Shown: piece by piece, positions 25,879 to 34,354 of the stretch | Layout of the letters: each line of letters begins with the position of its first letter | Position numbering within the stretch: the first letter of the stretch is position 1 | DNA from: Verrucomicrobiaceae bacterium | GTDB lineage: Bacteria; Verrucomicrobiota; Verrucomicrobiia; Verrucomicrobiales; Akkermansiaceae | Direction: 5' to 3' | Length of the DNA: 64,000 nucleotides | Assembly (NCBI GenBank): GCA_027491155.1 | Contig: JAIXWR010000009.1 | Span: 124,001-188,000 of the forward strand | Notes under the pieces: generated by a model | The model's database searches: none | What the model was told of the DNA's origin: nothing | The model's input: only the letters and a program-made list of their open reading frames with translations | Position numbers and translations under genes: made by a program

Positions 25879-26618
25879 CCGCCGATCGAGGGACGTCCGC
25901 TGCCACGGCTGTTTCCAAAGCCGCCGCGCACCGACTGGCCGGCCCGCACGCTCGTGCCGCTCGCACGGCTCTGCTCCACCAGCCGGCGGTAGCCCGGATG
26001 GGCGGCGGCGTGGGCGTTCACGGCGCTGCGCTGGCTTTCGACCGATCCCTGCCACCCCGGCGCCTGGCTGCTCGCCTGGCGGAAGCCGGCACCGGGCGAG
26101 AAGAAGCCGCGGTTGCCGGAAAGCAGCCAGTACATCATCAGCGCGTTGCCCATGCCGAAGCCGTGGCCCTGCCCCTGGGACGACCCCGTCGATCCCGCCG
26201 GCTGGCTTGCAAGAAGCTGCTGCTCCTTTTCCAGCGCCGCCTCGACCTTCTTCAGCGCCTCGGGCGTCGGGCGGCTGTCGGCCACCGCTTCCGGGCCGGG
26301 ATAAGCCTCCCACTTGCCGTTCACAAACCAACCCTGCGTGCCGGTCGCACCGTAGCGCTCCGGGAAAAAGTCGCGCGCGGCGGCGTGGTAGTAGCCCACG
26401 CCTTCCAGGTGGAAGTTGTTCGGCAGTTCGCCCGCCATCAGCTTCGCTTTCACGGCGTCGAGTTCGTCGAGCCGCTTCTGGGTGGCCGCCACCTGTTCGT
26501 CCTTCGGCGTGGCCACGTAGCCGCGGTCGCAACCGGTGAGACCCGTCCCCGCCAGGATGCAGACGGTGGACCAGCGGAGAATGCCGCCGGGGCGGATCGA
26601 TGCAGGGCTTCGTTTCAT
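25875..26618 (-). CDS. YgiB-like lipoprotein preceding the GspS-like gene
   Basis: The ATG at 26618 (MKRSPASIRPGG) gives 247 aa with a lipoprotein signal (LAGTGLTGC). A charged helical region follows (EQVAATQKRLDELDAVKAKLM), then a Gly-rich segment with GMGNALMMYWLLSGNRGFFSPG, and a C-terminal stretch ending RGGFGNSRGSGRPSIGG. That organisation (lipobox, MMYWLL-like patch, RGGFG near the end) resembles E. coli YgiB/DUF1190, which also sits directly before the GspS-like ygiC. The stop overlaps the start of the GspS-like frame (ATGA), so translation is coupled. Function is unknown; the family assignment rests on layout and short motifs. Confidence 0.7.
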   Translation of the reverse strand: MKRSPASIRPGGILRWSTVCILAGTGLTGCDRGYVATPKDEQVAATQKRLDELDAVKAKLMAGELPNNFHLEGVGYYHAAARDFFPERYGATGTQGWFVNGKWEAYPGPEAVADSRPTPEALKKVEAALEKEQQLLASQPAGSTGSSQGQGHGFGMGNALMMYWLLSGNRGFFSPGAGFRQASSQAPGWQGSVESQRSAVNAHAAAHPGYRRLVEQSRASGTSVRAGQSVRGGFGNSRGSGRPSIGG

Positions 26619-26747
26619 GAATGCGGCGGACGCTACAGGCTGCCCGCGCCTCCCGTCAACGCGGCACGGATTCCAAATCCGCCCCCGTCTTCCATCCTCG
26701 AGCCCGTGCTGGAAAACCGCGCGGCACCGTGATTCCCTCCCGCCGCG

Positions 26748-27674
26748 ATGTCCGCTCCGACCGCCGCCACCTTGCTCGATGCCCGCGACTGGCAAGCGCG
26801 GTCCGCGGCGCATCGTGCCCGGGCCGAACGCTGGACCGCCCCCGCCCGGAAGCGCCGCGGCGCGAACCGGCCGCACCCGGTGGAGGATTTCCTCTTCACC
26901 TACTACCCTTTCTCCTTCGCGAAGCTCGAGGAGTGGCACCCGCCCGCCGGCACCGCCCTGGTCGCGGCCGCTCCCCTCCCCGCCTGCTGGAAAAAGCCGC
27001 CTTACCGGCAGCAGGACGGCACGGTGCTTGCCGACCGCGCCCTGCTCTCCGACAAGGAAGCGGCCCGCCTTCACTGGCTGCGCGAACTGCTTGCCGCCAC
27101 CCGCGACCGCGCGCCGATCCTCGCCTGCCACGGCTTGCACGAATGGGCCATGGTCTATCGCGGCGAACAGGTCCGCCACGCCCGCACCACCCCGCTGCGC
27201 CTCCCGCAGACGGAGATCGACGCGCTGGTGGAGTCGCGGCCCGTCCGCTGTTCGCACTTCGACGCCTTCCGCTTCTTCCACCCCGATGCCCAGCCGCTCA
27301 ACCGCCTGCAACCGTCGCTGATCGGTCGCCGCGATTTCGAACAGCCGGCCTGCATCCACGCCAACATGGACCTCTACAAGTGGGCCTTCAAGGCGATGCC
27401 CTGGGCGGGATCGGATCTCTTGTTAGACTGCTTCGAGCTGGCGATGGAACTGCGCGATCTCGACATGCGCGCCAGCCCCTACGACCTCGCCGCCTTCGGC
27501 CTGCAGCCGGTGCGGATCGAGACCGCGGAAGGCCGGCGCGATTACGAAAGGGAACAAGCACGCCTCGCCGCGAAAGCCGCCCCGCTGCGGCAGCGGCTGA
27601 TCGACGTGCTCGACCGCGTGACCGGCGACCTGGCGACCTCGCGGACCGATGGAATGGGGAAAGGATCGGCGTAA
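26748..27674 (+). CDS. Conserved protein of the type annotated '3-methyladenine DNA glycosylase'
   Basis: This 308-residue cytosolic protein carries conserved stretches HPVEDFLFTYYPFSF near residue 43, LACHGLHEWAMVYRG near 125, and NMDLYKWAFKAMPW near 205, followed by DCFELAMELRDLDMRASPYDL. I recognise this as the family, common in actinobacteria and verrucomicrobia, that databases label 3-methyladenine DNA glycosylase. No helix-hairpin-helix or other classical glycosylase signature is apparent, so that label may be weak. The conserved His, Glu, Asp and Tyr residues suggest an enzyme. It diverges from the YgiB-like gene by about 130 bp. Confidence 0.7.
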   Translation: MSAPTAATLLDARDWQARSAAHRARAERWTAPARKRRGANRPHPVEDFLFTYYPFSFAKLEEWHPPAGTALVAAAPLPACWKKPPYRQQDGTVLADRALLSDKEAARLHWLRELLAATRDRAPILACHGLHEWAMVYRGEQVRHARTTPLRLPQTEIDALVESRPVRCSHFDAFRFFHPDAQPLNRLQPSLIGRRDFEQPACIHANMDLYKWAFKAMPWAGSDLLLDCFELAMELRDLDMRASPYDLAAFGLQPVRIETAEGRRDYEREQARLAAKAAPLRQRLIDVLDRVTGDLATSRTDGMGKGSA

Positions 27675-27716
27675 GCCTGTCCACCCGACGGATTCCCTCA
27701 CACGCCATCTCACGCC

Positions 27717-29300
27717 ATGAAAAAGCCCGCCCTCTCGCGCCTCGCCGCGGCACTTCTCGCCCTCGCGGCCCTGGCGCTGCCGGCGCTTGCCGCCAAGCCG
27801 CCGAACATCGTGATCGTCTACACCGACGACCTCGGGCTGGGCGACCTTTCCTGCTACAACCCGAAGGCCGCCTACCGCACGCCGAACCTCGACCGCATGG
27901 CTGCCGAGGGGATCCGCTTCACCGACGCCCACAGCGCCTCGACCATATGCTCGCCCTCGCGCTACAGCCTCTTTTCCGGCCAGCAGATCTACCGCTCGAC
28001 CGGCGGCGGCGGCGGGGCTTTCGAAGGACCCGGCGGCCCGAGCTACCTCAAGTCCGGCACGCTCACCCTCGGCGACATGCTCCGCAAACAGGGCTACCGC
28101 ACCGGCATCTTCGGCAAGTGGCACGTCGGCCTGACCTGGCTCGACAAGGACGGCAAGCCCCTCCGTGGCGGCTTCGAGACCCCGCGCCTCATCGACTACG
28201 AAAAAAGTACCCCGCTCATCGACGGCCCGAACGCCCGCGGCTTCGACGAATCCTTCATCACCCCGAACTGCCCCTGCACCGATCCGCTCTACGTTTACAT
28301 CGAGAACGGCATGGTCCCCGTCCCCGCGGATCGCAAGCACGACAGCTCGACGCTGCCCAACCCCGGCGGCAAGTGGCGCTGGGACAACGACGAGGGATGG
28401 GTCGCCCCCGGCTACGAGTTCGTGAAGGCCGACCTGCTCTTCTACGACAAGATGAGCTCCTTCATCACCAAGCACCGCACGGAGCATCCGGACCGACCCT
28501 TCCTCGCGGTGCTATCCACCCAGGTCGCCCACGCGCCGGTGCTGCCGGCCCCCGAGTTCGCCGGCGCCACCAAGGCCGGCCCGCGCGGGGACTTCGTGCA
28601 CCAGCTCGATGTGCTCGTCGGCCGCCTGATCGAACTGCTCAAGCAAAGCGGCATCGATCAGGAAACCCTGATCCTCTTCCACGCCGACAACGGCGCCGAG
28701 ACGCGGCATGTCGTGTGGATGCGCGAGGACCACAACCACGACCCCGTCGGCGGCTGGCGGGGCATGAAGCGCGACGGCTGGGAAGGCGGGCACCGCGTTC
28801 CGTTCATCGCCCGCTGGCCCGGGAAGATCCCTCCCGGCCACGTCACCATCCAGATGATGAACACCACCGACATCTTCGCCACCCTCGCCTCCGCCACCGG
28901 CTTCACGCTTCCCGACGAGGCCGCCGTCGATAGCTTCGACCTGCTGCCCGTGCTGCTGGGCAAGCAAGCCGACGACCAACCGGTCCGGCCCCATCTCCTC
29001 ACGCAGAGTTTCCAAGGCCAGTTCCAGATCCGCCAGGGACAATGGAAATACCTCGATCACAAGGGATCGGGCGGAAACAAATACGAAGGGGATCTGGCCC
29101 GCTTCGCCCTTCCGGAAAGCGAACCCGATGCCCCCGGGCAGCTCTACGATCTGGCGAAGGATCCCGGCGAAACCACCAACCTTTACTTCAAAGAAGAGGT
29201 GAAGCGGAAAGAACTCCAGGCGCTGCTCAAGAAGCTGAAGGAAGACGGCCGCAGCGCCCCTCGGGACCGCAAGCCGCTACTCACTTTCACCGGTCCTTGA
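27717..29300 (+). CDS. Secreted sulfatase (arylsulfatase family)
   Basis: This 527-residue protein has a signal peptide (LAAALLALAALALPALAA) and a sulfatase fold. IVIVYTDDLGLGDLSC supplies metal-binding Asp residues. The maturation motif CSPSR at about residues 79-83 has cysteine as the future formylglycine, so an anaerobic or FGE-type maturase is needed elsewhere. GKWHVGL, LILFHADNGAE and a C-terminal RQGQWKYLDHKG are also typical. Such enzymes remove sulfate from polysaccharides; the exact glycan cannot be told. It follows the preceding gene by 42 bp on the same strand. Confidence 0.95.
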   Translation: MKKPALSRLAAALLALAALALPALAAKPPNIVIVYTDDLGLGDLSCYNPKAAYRTPNLDRMAAEGIRFTDAHSASTICSPSRYSLFSGQQIYRSTGGGGGAFEGPGGPSYLKSGTLTLGDMLRKQGYRTGIFGKWHVGLTWLDKDGKPLRGGFETPRLIDYEKSTPLIDGPNARGFDESFITPNCPCTDPLYVYIENGMVPVPADRKHDSSTLPNPGGKWRWDNDEGWVAPGYEFVKADLLFYDKMSSFITKHRTEHPDRPFLAVLSTQVAHAPVLPAPEFAGATKAGPRGDFVHQLDVLVGRLIELLKQSGIDQETLILFHADNGAETRHVVWMREDHNHDPVGGWRGMKRDGWEGGHRVPFIARWPGKIPPGHVTIQMMNTTDIFATLASATGFTLPDEAAVDSFDLLPVLLGKQADDQPVRPHLLTQSFQGQFQIRQGQWKYLDHKGSGGNKYEGDLARFALPESEPDAPGQLYDLAKDPGETTNLYFKEEVKRKELQALLKKLKEDGRSAPRDRKPLLTFTGP

Positions 29301-29386
29301 TCCCGATCCACCGGCCGTGATACGGGCTGTCGGTTTGCGCCGCGGGCGCAGTGAAAGAGTTTGTCGGGAGGGGTTCGGTGGTTTAT

Positions 29387-29433
29387 CCAAAGGCAATAGG
29401 TCTCATAGGTCCTATACGACCTATTGCCTTTGG
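29387..29433. repeat. Perfect 16-bp inverted repeat upstream of the four-helix gene
   Basis: CCAAAGGCAATAGGTC (29387-29402) and its exact complement (29418-29433) flank a 15-nt loop that itself contains ATAGGTCCTAT. It lies 32 bp before the start of the four-helix suffix gene and could be a cruciform, operator or transcript hairpin. It is much more AT-rich than its surroundings. Confidence 0.8.
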
Positions 29434-29464
29434 CATTCCTCACACCTCCGGCGACACTCCTCCC

Positions 29465-30037
29465 ATGTCAGACGACTCTCCCGGCTTCCTCCCCAAGGGC
29501 GGGAACTACCAAGAACTTCTCTCCTACCGGAAGGCCGAGATCATCTTCGACCTCACTTTCCGCTTCTGCGATCGCTTCCTGAAACAAGGGGACCGTACCA
29601 TCGACCAGATGGTGCAAGCCGCCCGCTCGGGAAAACAGAATATCGCCGAAGGCAGCAAGGCCTCGCTCACCTCCACCGAGATGGAGCTGAAGCTGACCAA
29701 TGTCGCCCGTGCGAGTTTGGAAGAGCTTCTGCTCGACTACCAGGACTACCTCCGGGTCCGCGACCACGTGGCCTGGGACAAGAACTCCAAGGAAGCGCTC
29801 TACGTCCGCCGCCTCGGAAAACTCCCCGACGAAAGCTACGAGACCTACCGCGCCTTCATGGACACCCGGCCGCCGGAAGTCGTCGCCAACATCGCCATCT
29901 GCCTGCTCCACCAAGCGAACTACCTTTTGGATCGGCAGATCCGGAGCTTGGAAAAGAGCTTCCTCCAAAAGGGCGGACTCCGCGAGAGGATGACCCGGGC
30001 CCGACTGGATCACAGGGACCGGAAGAAAAAAGAATAG
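29465..30037 (+). CDS. Four-helix-bundle suffix-domain protein
   Basis: The ATG at 29465 (MSDDSPGFLPKGGNYQEL) gives 190 aa. The body is all-helical: SYRKAEIIFDLTFRFCDRFL, RTIDQMVQAARSGKQNIAEGSKA, and LKLTNVARASLEELLLDYQDYL match the 23S-rRNA-intervening-sequence-type four-helix bundle. The additional C-terminal helix (ANIAICLLHQANYLLDRQIRSLEKSFL) is the 'suffix' found in a Verrucomicrobia/Bacteroidetes subset. It ends in a basic tail (RKKKE). These proteins are mobile in genomes and of unknown function. A perfect AT-rich inverted repeat lies just upstream. Confidence 0.88.
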   Translation: MSDDSPGFLPKGGNYQELLSYRKAEIIFDLTFRFCDRFLKQGDRTIDQMVQAARSGKQNIAEGSKASLTSTEMELKLTNVARASLEELLLDYQDYLRVRDHVAWDKNSKEALYVRRLGKLPDESYETYRAFMDTRPPEVVANIAICLLHQANYLLDRQIRSLEKSFLQKGGLRERMTRARLDHRDRKKKE

Positions 30038-30137
30038 GCCCGTAGCTCCTTTTCCCCTGCTGGCCGGGGGGATTCGACGCCTGGTGCCCACCACGGATCG
30101 TCCTCGAGGATGAGGTTTCCAATAGCGTGCCCCGCCC

Positions 30138-31334
30138 TCACATCCCGCCGAGGACGCCATCGAAATACCACTCCACGATCTTCCAGCCGCCGAACATCCA
30201 GCTCAAGGTGCCGAGGATGAGGAAAGGACCGAAAGGCAAGGGCCGGCCGAGGCCCACCCGCCCGAGCACCGCGGCGACGATGGCATAGACCGATGCCGCA
30301 AAGAGGCTGAAGAACACCCCGGTCCAGCCGAAGAAGGCCCCGATCGAGCCCATCAGGTGGACGTCGCCCATGCCCATCGCTTCCCGCGGGATCACGGCGC
30401 GCGGTGCCATGCCTTCGAGCGACTTCAACTCCTCGATCGGCACCTTGCGCCCGCCGGGCAGCTCCACCCCGTCCTCGCGGATGACCACCATCCCCGCCGG
30501 CACGCTTTCGCCGTTCACCCGCACCTCGGTGGCCTCGATCTCGAGGCGGTCGGTCTTGCGGAAGAAAATGTCCCACCATCCGGTGCGCTCGCCGTTCATC
30601 TCGAACCAGATCGGATCCTGGTCGTTCTCCGGCTCGATCAAGCGCCACGCAACCGGCGTCGGAAACTCCATCACCTTCTTGCCGAACATCATCTTGCCCA
30701 TCCGCACGATAACCCACAGCCCGCAGAAGCCGAAGATCCAGCCGATCACCGATTGCTTGATGCCGTCCGCCAGCAAGGGATCGCCGGATGCCCACAGCGC
30801 GAGGTCCGGCAGCTTCGGCCAGACGGCCGCCGCCGCGATCCCGGCGATGGACAAGGCGGTGGTGAACGAGGTCGGGATCACCATGTGCTCGGCATCGATG
30901 AAGGTGATCGAGATGAACAAGGCGGCCATGATCCACAGCGGCAGCAGCGCCGCCATTTCCAGCTGGAGGAAAGGCCCGAGGTTCAGCGAGGTGCGGAGGA
31001 AACCCCAGATCGCGGTGAACAGCAGCGCGGTCAGCAGCTCGACCGCGAAGTAGCGGAAGGCGATCGGCGCCTTGCAGTTCTTGCACTTCCCGCGGAGCCA
31101 CAGCCAGCTCACCAGCGGGATGTTCAGCCGCATCGGGATGTCGCCCTTGCACTTCGGGCAGAACGAGCGCTTCGGCTCGTTCACCGACAGGCCCAGCGGC
31201 ACGCGGTAGATGACGACGTTGAGGAAGGACCCGATGCACGCGCCGATCAGGAAGGCCGGCACGAACCACACCGGATGGGCAAGGGATGGGAAAATCTGGA
31301 TCAAGGTGGCGCCATTGAATCCGATTCTAACCAT
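30138..31334 (-). CDS. Prepilin peptidase (PilD/GspO-like) with a large insertion
   Basis: This inner-membrane aspartic protease cleaves type IV pilin or type II secretion pseudopilin leaders and usually N-methylates them. The 398-residue protein has the N-terminal domain IGSFLNVVIYRVP at 34-46, two CxxC zinc pairs (CPKC, CKNC at about 59-87), and catalytic Asp147 in FIDAEHMVIP and Asp324 in GMGDVHLM. The family is usually about 250-290 aa; the extra length is a soluble segment (about 218-318) between the two catalytic loops. Its start overlaps the stop of the YjdF-like gene by 8 bp, so the pair is one transcript. No pilin genes are nearby. Confidence 0.93.
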   Translation of the reverse strand: MVRIGFNGATLIQIFPSLAHPVWFVPAFLIGACIGSFLNVVIYRVPLGLSVNEPKRSFCPKCKGDIPMRLNIPLVSWLWLRGKCKNCKAPIAFRYFAVELLTALLFTAIWGFLRTSLNLGPFLQLEMAALLPLWIMAALFISITFIDAEHMVIPTSFTTALSIAGIAAAAVWPKLPDLALWASGDPLLADGIKQSVIGWIFGFCGLWVIVRMGKMMFGKKVMEFPTPVAWRLIEPENDQDPIWFEMNGERTGWWDIFFRKTDRLEIEATEVRVNGESVPAGMVVIREDGVELPGGRKVPIEELKSLEGMAPRAVIPREAMGMGDVHLMGSIGAFFGWTGVFFSLFAASVYAIVAAVLGRVGLGRPLPFGPFLILGTLSWMFGGWKIVEWYFDGVLGGM

Positions 31335-31959
31335 TTCGGAAATCCGAAATTTCCGCCCGGCGGATCCACGCCGCGGCGACCAGCGCCCCCGCGAAGTTCG
31401 CCACCAGGTCCCAGCCGGTGTTCTGGTAGTCGCCGATGTTGGTATCGGGCAGGAGGTGGGTGGCGATGAACTCCACCATCTCGTTGAAAGCCCCGAAGCC
31501 CATGCCCGCGGCCACGCAGAGCAGCAGGATCCCGGCGCTCGGCCGCACCGTCGTGCCGTCGGGCTCGCGCAGCACGGACTTCAGGATCTGCCAGCACAGC
31601 CAGGTGGTGATGCCGAAGCCGTAGGCATGGACGACGTGATCGTAGCGCAGCCGGTCCGGGATCAACCACCAGCTGTAGAGCAGCGCGTGCGATCCCTCGC
31701 GGCTCCAGCCCTCCGGGATCGGCATCAACCCGCCGGCCATGTGCATCAGGCCCCAGAGGCTGAAAGCCCAGAGCAAGGGCGCGCTGAGCCGGCACCTCCG
31801 GTGGACCGCGTAAATCGCCGGCACGAGCACCATCATCAGGCCGAGGTAGATCGGCCATTCACGGCTGCCGATCGATCGCGCGCCGATCGTCGCCAGCAGC
31901 ACGTAGGCCCCGGTGAAAACCAGAAGCGGCAGAAGTCGCGGACGGGCGGGGTCGTTCAT
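31327..31959 (-). CDS. YjdF-like (DUF2238) membrane protein
   Basis: The ATG at 31959 (MNDPARPRLLPLLVF) gives 210 aa with six or so hydrophobic helices. Family phrases are LWGLMHMAGGLMPIP, DRLRYDHVVHAYGFG with conserved His and Asp, and GFGAFNEMVEFIAT followed by NTGWDLVANFAGAL. These mark the DUF2238/YjdF inner-membrane family, whose function is not established. The last codons (EISDFRNG) come from a short run with 7-bp periodicity that also supplies the start of the downstream prepilin peptidase gene. Confidence 0.85.
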   Translation of the reverse strand: MNDPARPRLLPLLVFTGAYVLLATIGARSIGSREWPIYLGLMMVLVPAIYAVHRRCRLSAPLLWAFSLWGLMHMAGGLMPIPEGWSREGSHALLYSWWLIPDRLRYDHVVHAYGFGITTWLCWQILKSVLREPDGTTVRPSAGILLLCVAAGMGFGAFNEMVEFIATHLLPDTNIGDYQNTGWDLVANFAGALVAAAWIRRAEISDFRNG

Positions 31960-32034
31960 GAAGGCGCTTCCTCCGACCCTGACAGCCCGCCACCGCCCCG
32001 TCACCGGCAAAAGCACGCACCCGCCGGCGGTGCC

Positions 32035-33603
32035 TCAGCGCGGCATCCCGTTCTTCTCCATCAACTGCCGGATCTCCTGCTGGCCGAGGGCGCCGGACAC
32101 GATGAACACCTCGTCCAGGCCGCCGCGGAAAAAGCCGCCGTGACGGTTCTCTTTGGACCCGGCCCGGTAGCTGAGGTTCCGGCCCAGCCAGACACCGTGC
32201 GCGGAGTCATCGATCCTCGTGTCCAGTTCGTGAAGCGCGCGCCGCGAGATCGGCTCGAGCCGTCCGTCGAGATAGATGAGCACGTGCTTCCCGATGTCGG
32301 GCCGCGACGCCGGGTAAAGCACCACGGCCACGTGATGCCAGCGCCCGTCGCGCAGGTCGGTCGCCCCGACGATCTGCCCGCCATGGGCCCCGACCCGCAG
32401 GCGACCGAGCGGCCCGTCTTCCTCGAGCGGGTTGATGGAAATCTGCCACGCCCGCCCGAAGTCCGCCGCTCCCACGCTGCCCCACGAGATGATGCCGAAG
32501 CCTTCGCGGACGCTGAAGTCCTCGGGAACCTTCACCCAGAAGCTCACCGTCCGCGGCTCCTGCCCGCCGATGCCCGGGAAGGCGCTTTCCGCGTAGCCGC
32601 CCTTGCCATCGAACGCCGCCGCCGAGCCGAAAACCCCGGCCACCGTTTCAGGCATTCCGCCGTCATCCGCCGCCTTGAAGACCATGTCGTAAGCCCCGGG
32701 TCCGAAGCCGCCGACCTCCGCCCGATCGCGGCCTTCCCGCGCCGACTCCATCGGCCAGCGGATCCAGTCCGGTCGACCGCTCCGCGGCGGCGGCAGTTCG
32801 GTGTAGAACGAGCCGCCGTCGGTCTTGAAGCGCGTGCCATCGCCGCCGTCGAAGCGCAGGGCGTCGTCCTTCTTCAGGAGCACCTTGCGCCCGCCGTCCG
32901 GGATCGCCTCGACCTCGCCCGAGAGCACGTGGGTCTCCACCCGCTCGTCGCCGTCGACCGCCACCCCGAACTCCGTGCCGAGATCGATCACCGAGCCCTT
33001 CGGCGTTTCCACCCGGTAGCCGTGCCCGGCCGGTTCCACCTTCATCATCACCCGCCCGCGGTGGAGCCTCGACTCCATGCCGCTCACGAATTCGAGATCC
33101 GCCGGTCCTTCGACGATCATCCGGCCGCGACCGCCCATCTCCAGTTCCACCAGCCCGCCGTCGAAACGCAGCCGCGCGCCCGAACGAAGGACCGCCCCTT
33201 CCAACAGCGAAGTCCCGCCGGTCCACGACACGGTCTCCAGCCGGCGGACCGTGGCCACCCCGTCGGGCCGGACCATCAGCCAGGAAAGCCCGCCGATCGC
33301 CAGCACCGCCGCGATGGCCGTGATCCGCTTGCGCCACTGCTGCCTTTGGATCCGCCGGTTCACGCCCGCCAGGAAGTCGTCCTGATCCACCCGCCTCACC
33401 GCCTCCATCAGCCGCCCGTGCCGGCGCTCCGCGGAAAACTCGTCTTCCAAAGCCACGCCTAACAGCCCCTCGACCAGCGCGTGCCCGCCGAGCTCCTTCT
33501 TCGCCGCCGGATCCGCCGCAAGCCGCGCCGCGAGCGCCTGCCGCCCAGCCTCGTCGAGTTCCCCGGCCAGCAGCCGCGCGATGTCGTCCGGCTCGCCGCT
33601 CAT
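32035..33603 (-). CDS. FecR-domain protein with C-terminal LamG-like domain
   Basis: This 522-residue membrane protein starts with a short cytoplasmic anti-sigma-like part (LLAGELDEAGRQALAARLAADP), then one transmembrane helix (about 94-112, AAVLAIGGLSWLMV). A periplasmic FecR domain follows (about 140-240; TPKGSVIDLGTEFGVAVDGDE) and a LamG/concanavalin-like jellyroll (about 300-510; AAAFDGKGGYAE, VSFWVKVPE, RDGRWHHVAVVLY, GGLDEVFI). Its ATG at 33603 overlaps the sigma-factor stop by 4 bp. This points to a sigma/regulator pair in which the jellyroll may sense glycans; that role is inference. The layout is frequent in Planctomycetes and Verrucomicrobia. Confidence 0.9.
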   Translation of the reverse strand: MSGEPDDIARLLAGELDEAGRQALAARLAADPAAKKELGGHALVEGLLGVALEDEFSAERRHGRLMEAVRRVDQDDFLAGVNRRIQRQQWRKRITAIAAVLAIGGLSWLMVRPDGVATVRRLETVSWTGGTSLLEGAVLRSGARLRFDGGLVELEMGGRGRMIVEGPADLEFVSGMESRLHRGRVMMKVEPAGHGYRVETPKGSVIDLGTEFGVAVDGDERVETHVLSGEVEAIPDGGRKVLLKKDDALRFDGGDGTRFKTDGGSFYTELPPPRSGRPDWIRWPMESAREGRDRAEVGGFGPGAYDMVFKAADDGGMPETVAGVFGSAAAFDGKGGYAESAFPGIGGQEPRTVSFWVKVPEDFSVREGFGIISWGSVGAADFGRAWQISINPLEEDGPLGRLRVGAHGGQIVGATDLRDGRWHHVAVVLYPASRPDIGKHVLIYLDGRLEPISRRALHELDTRIDDSAHGVWLGRNLSYRAGSKENRHGGFFRGGLDEVFIVSGALGQQEIRQLMEKNGMPR

Positions 33604-34190
33604 GATTCGCTTGCCTCCATTTTCCGCTCCACGCAGTCCGCCAGCAGTTCGCGCAGCCGGTGCAGCTGCATCGTCAGCGCCGAGTATCCCCGGCCGCTCT
33701 CCGCCGCCATCTCCCGCACCGTCTTGCCCGTCACGTAGCGCCGGTCCAGCAGCTCGCGCGAGGGCCCGTCGATCTTTCCAAGGCACTCCCGCAGGGCCTC
33801 CAGCGCGCCGCCTTCGTCCGCGCCGGCCAGGAAGGATTCCGCGCCTTGATCGATCAGCACCTGCAGCTCGTCGTTGCCGCCGATCGCCTGCTCGCGGCGC
33901 TTGCGCAGGAAATTCCGCAAGTGGTTCACGGCGATCCCGCGCAGCCATCCCTCGAAACCCGACTCGCCGTTGAACGTGTGCACCCGGCGGAAGGCCGTGA
34001 CGAACACCTCCTGCGCCAGATCGTCCGCCGCCGCCCAGTCGCGGATGCGGGACCGGAGAAAGCCGCGCACCCAGCCCTCGTGGAGCCGCACCAGATCGCC
34101 GAAGGCATCCATCCAGCCCGGACCGCGCGCCTGCAAGCGGCGAAGCAGGTCGCCGGAAGGATCGCCCGGGGATTCGGAAGGAACAGCCAC
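33600..34190 (-). CDS. ECF-type RNA polymerase sigma factor
   Basis: The region 2 helix HEGWVRGFLRSRIRDWAAADDLAQEVFVTAFRR and region 4 LDRRYVTGKTVREMAAESGRGYSALTMQLHRLRELL are clear. I prefer the GTG at 34190, giving 196 aa, the normal ECF length. A further upstream GTG at 34313 would read through an inverted repeat. The gene overlaps the FecR/LamG gene by ATGA, so the two are coupled and the FecR protein is the likely regulator. The divergent gene at 34355 may be a target; its promoter region is shared. Target promoters cannot be predicted. Confidence 0.9.
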   Translation of the reverse strand: MAVPSESPGDPSGDLLRRLQARGPGWMDAFGDLVRLHEGWVRGFLRSRIRDWAAADDLAQEVFVTAFRRVHTFNGESGFEGWLRGIAVNHLRNFLRKRREQAIGGNDELQVLIDQGAESFLAGADEGGALEALRECLGKIDGPSRELLDRRYVTGKTVREMAAESGRGYSALTMQLHRLRELLADCVERKMEASES

Positions 34191-34340
34191 CGGGAGAAGT
34201 GTTCCGGGCGGGGAGAAGTGCCACAAGTTTTTCCACCGACGGCGAAATCCGTCTTCCCGATGCCGAGGAACCGGGATCGACCTCCGAAAGATTCCGGAAA
34301 ACAAATGTGTCACTTCTCCCCGCCCGGCACACTTCCCGGG
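34191..34340. repeat. Inverted repeat filling the sigma-factor / secreted-protein promoter region
   Basis: Arms 34191-34234 and 34296-34340 are imperfect reverse complements. Each holds two spaced copies of a GAAGTG-type core, and they share the exact 17-mer CCGGGCGGGGAGAAGTG. About 60 bp separate them. The element spans almost the entire gap between the proposed start at 34190 and the ATG at 34355, so both promoters must lie in or next to it. Confidence 0.8.
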
Positions 34341-34354
34341 AAACCCGGTCCTTC

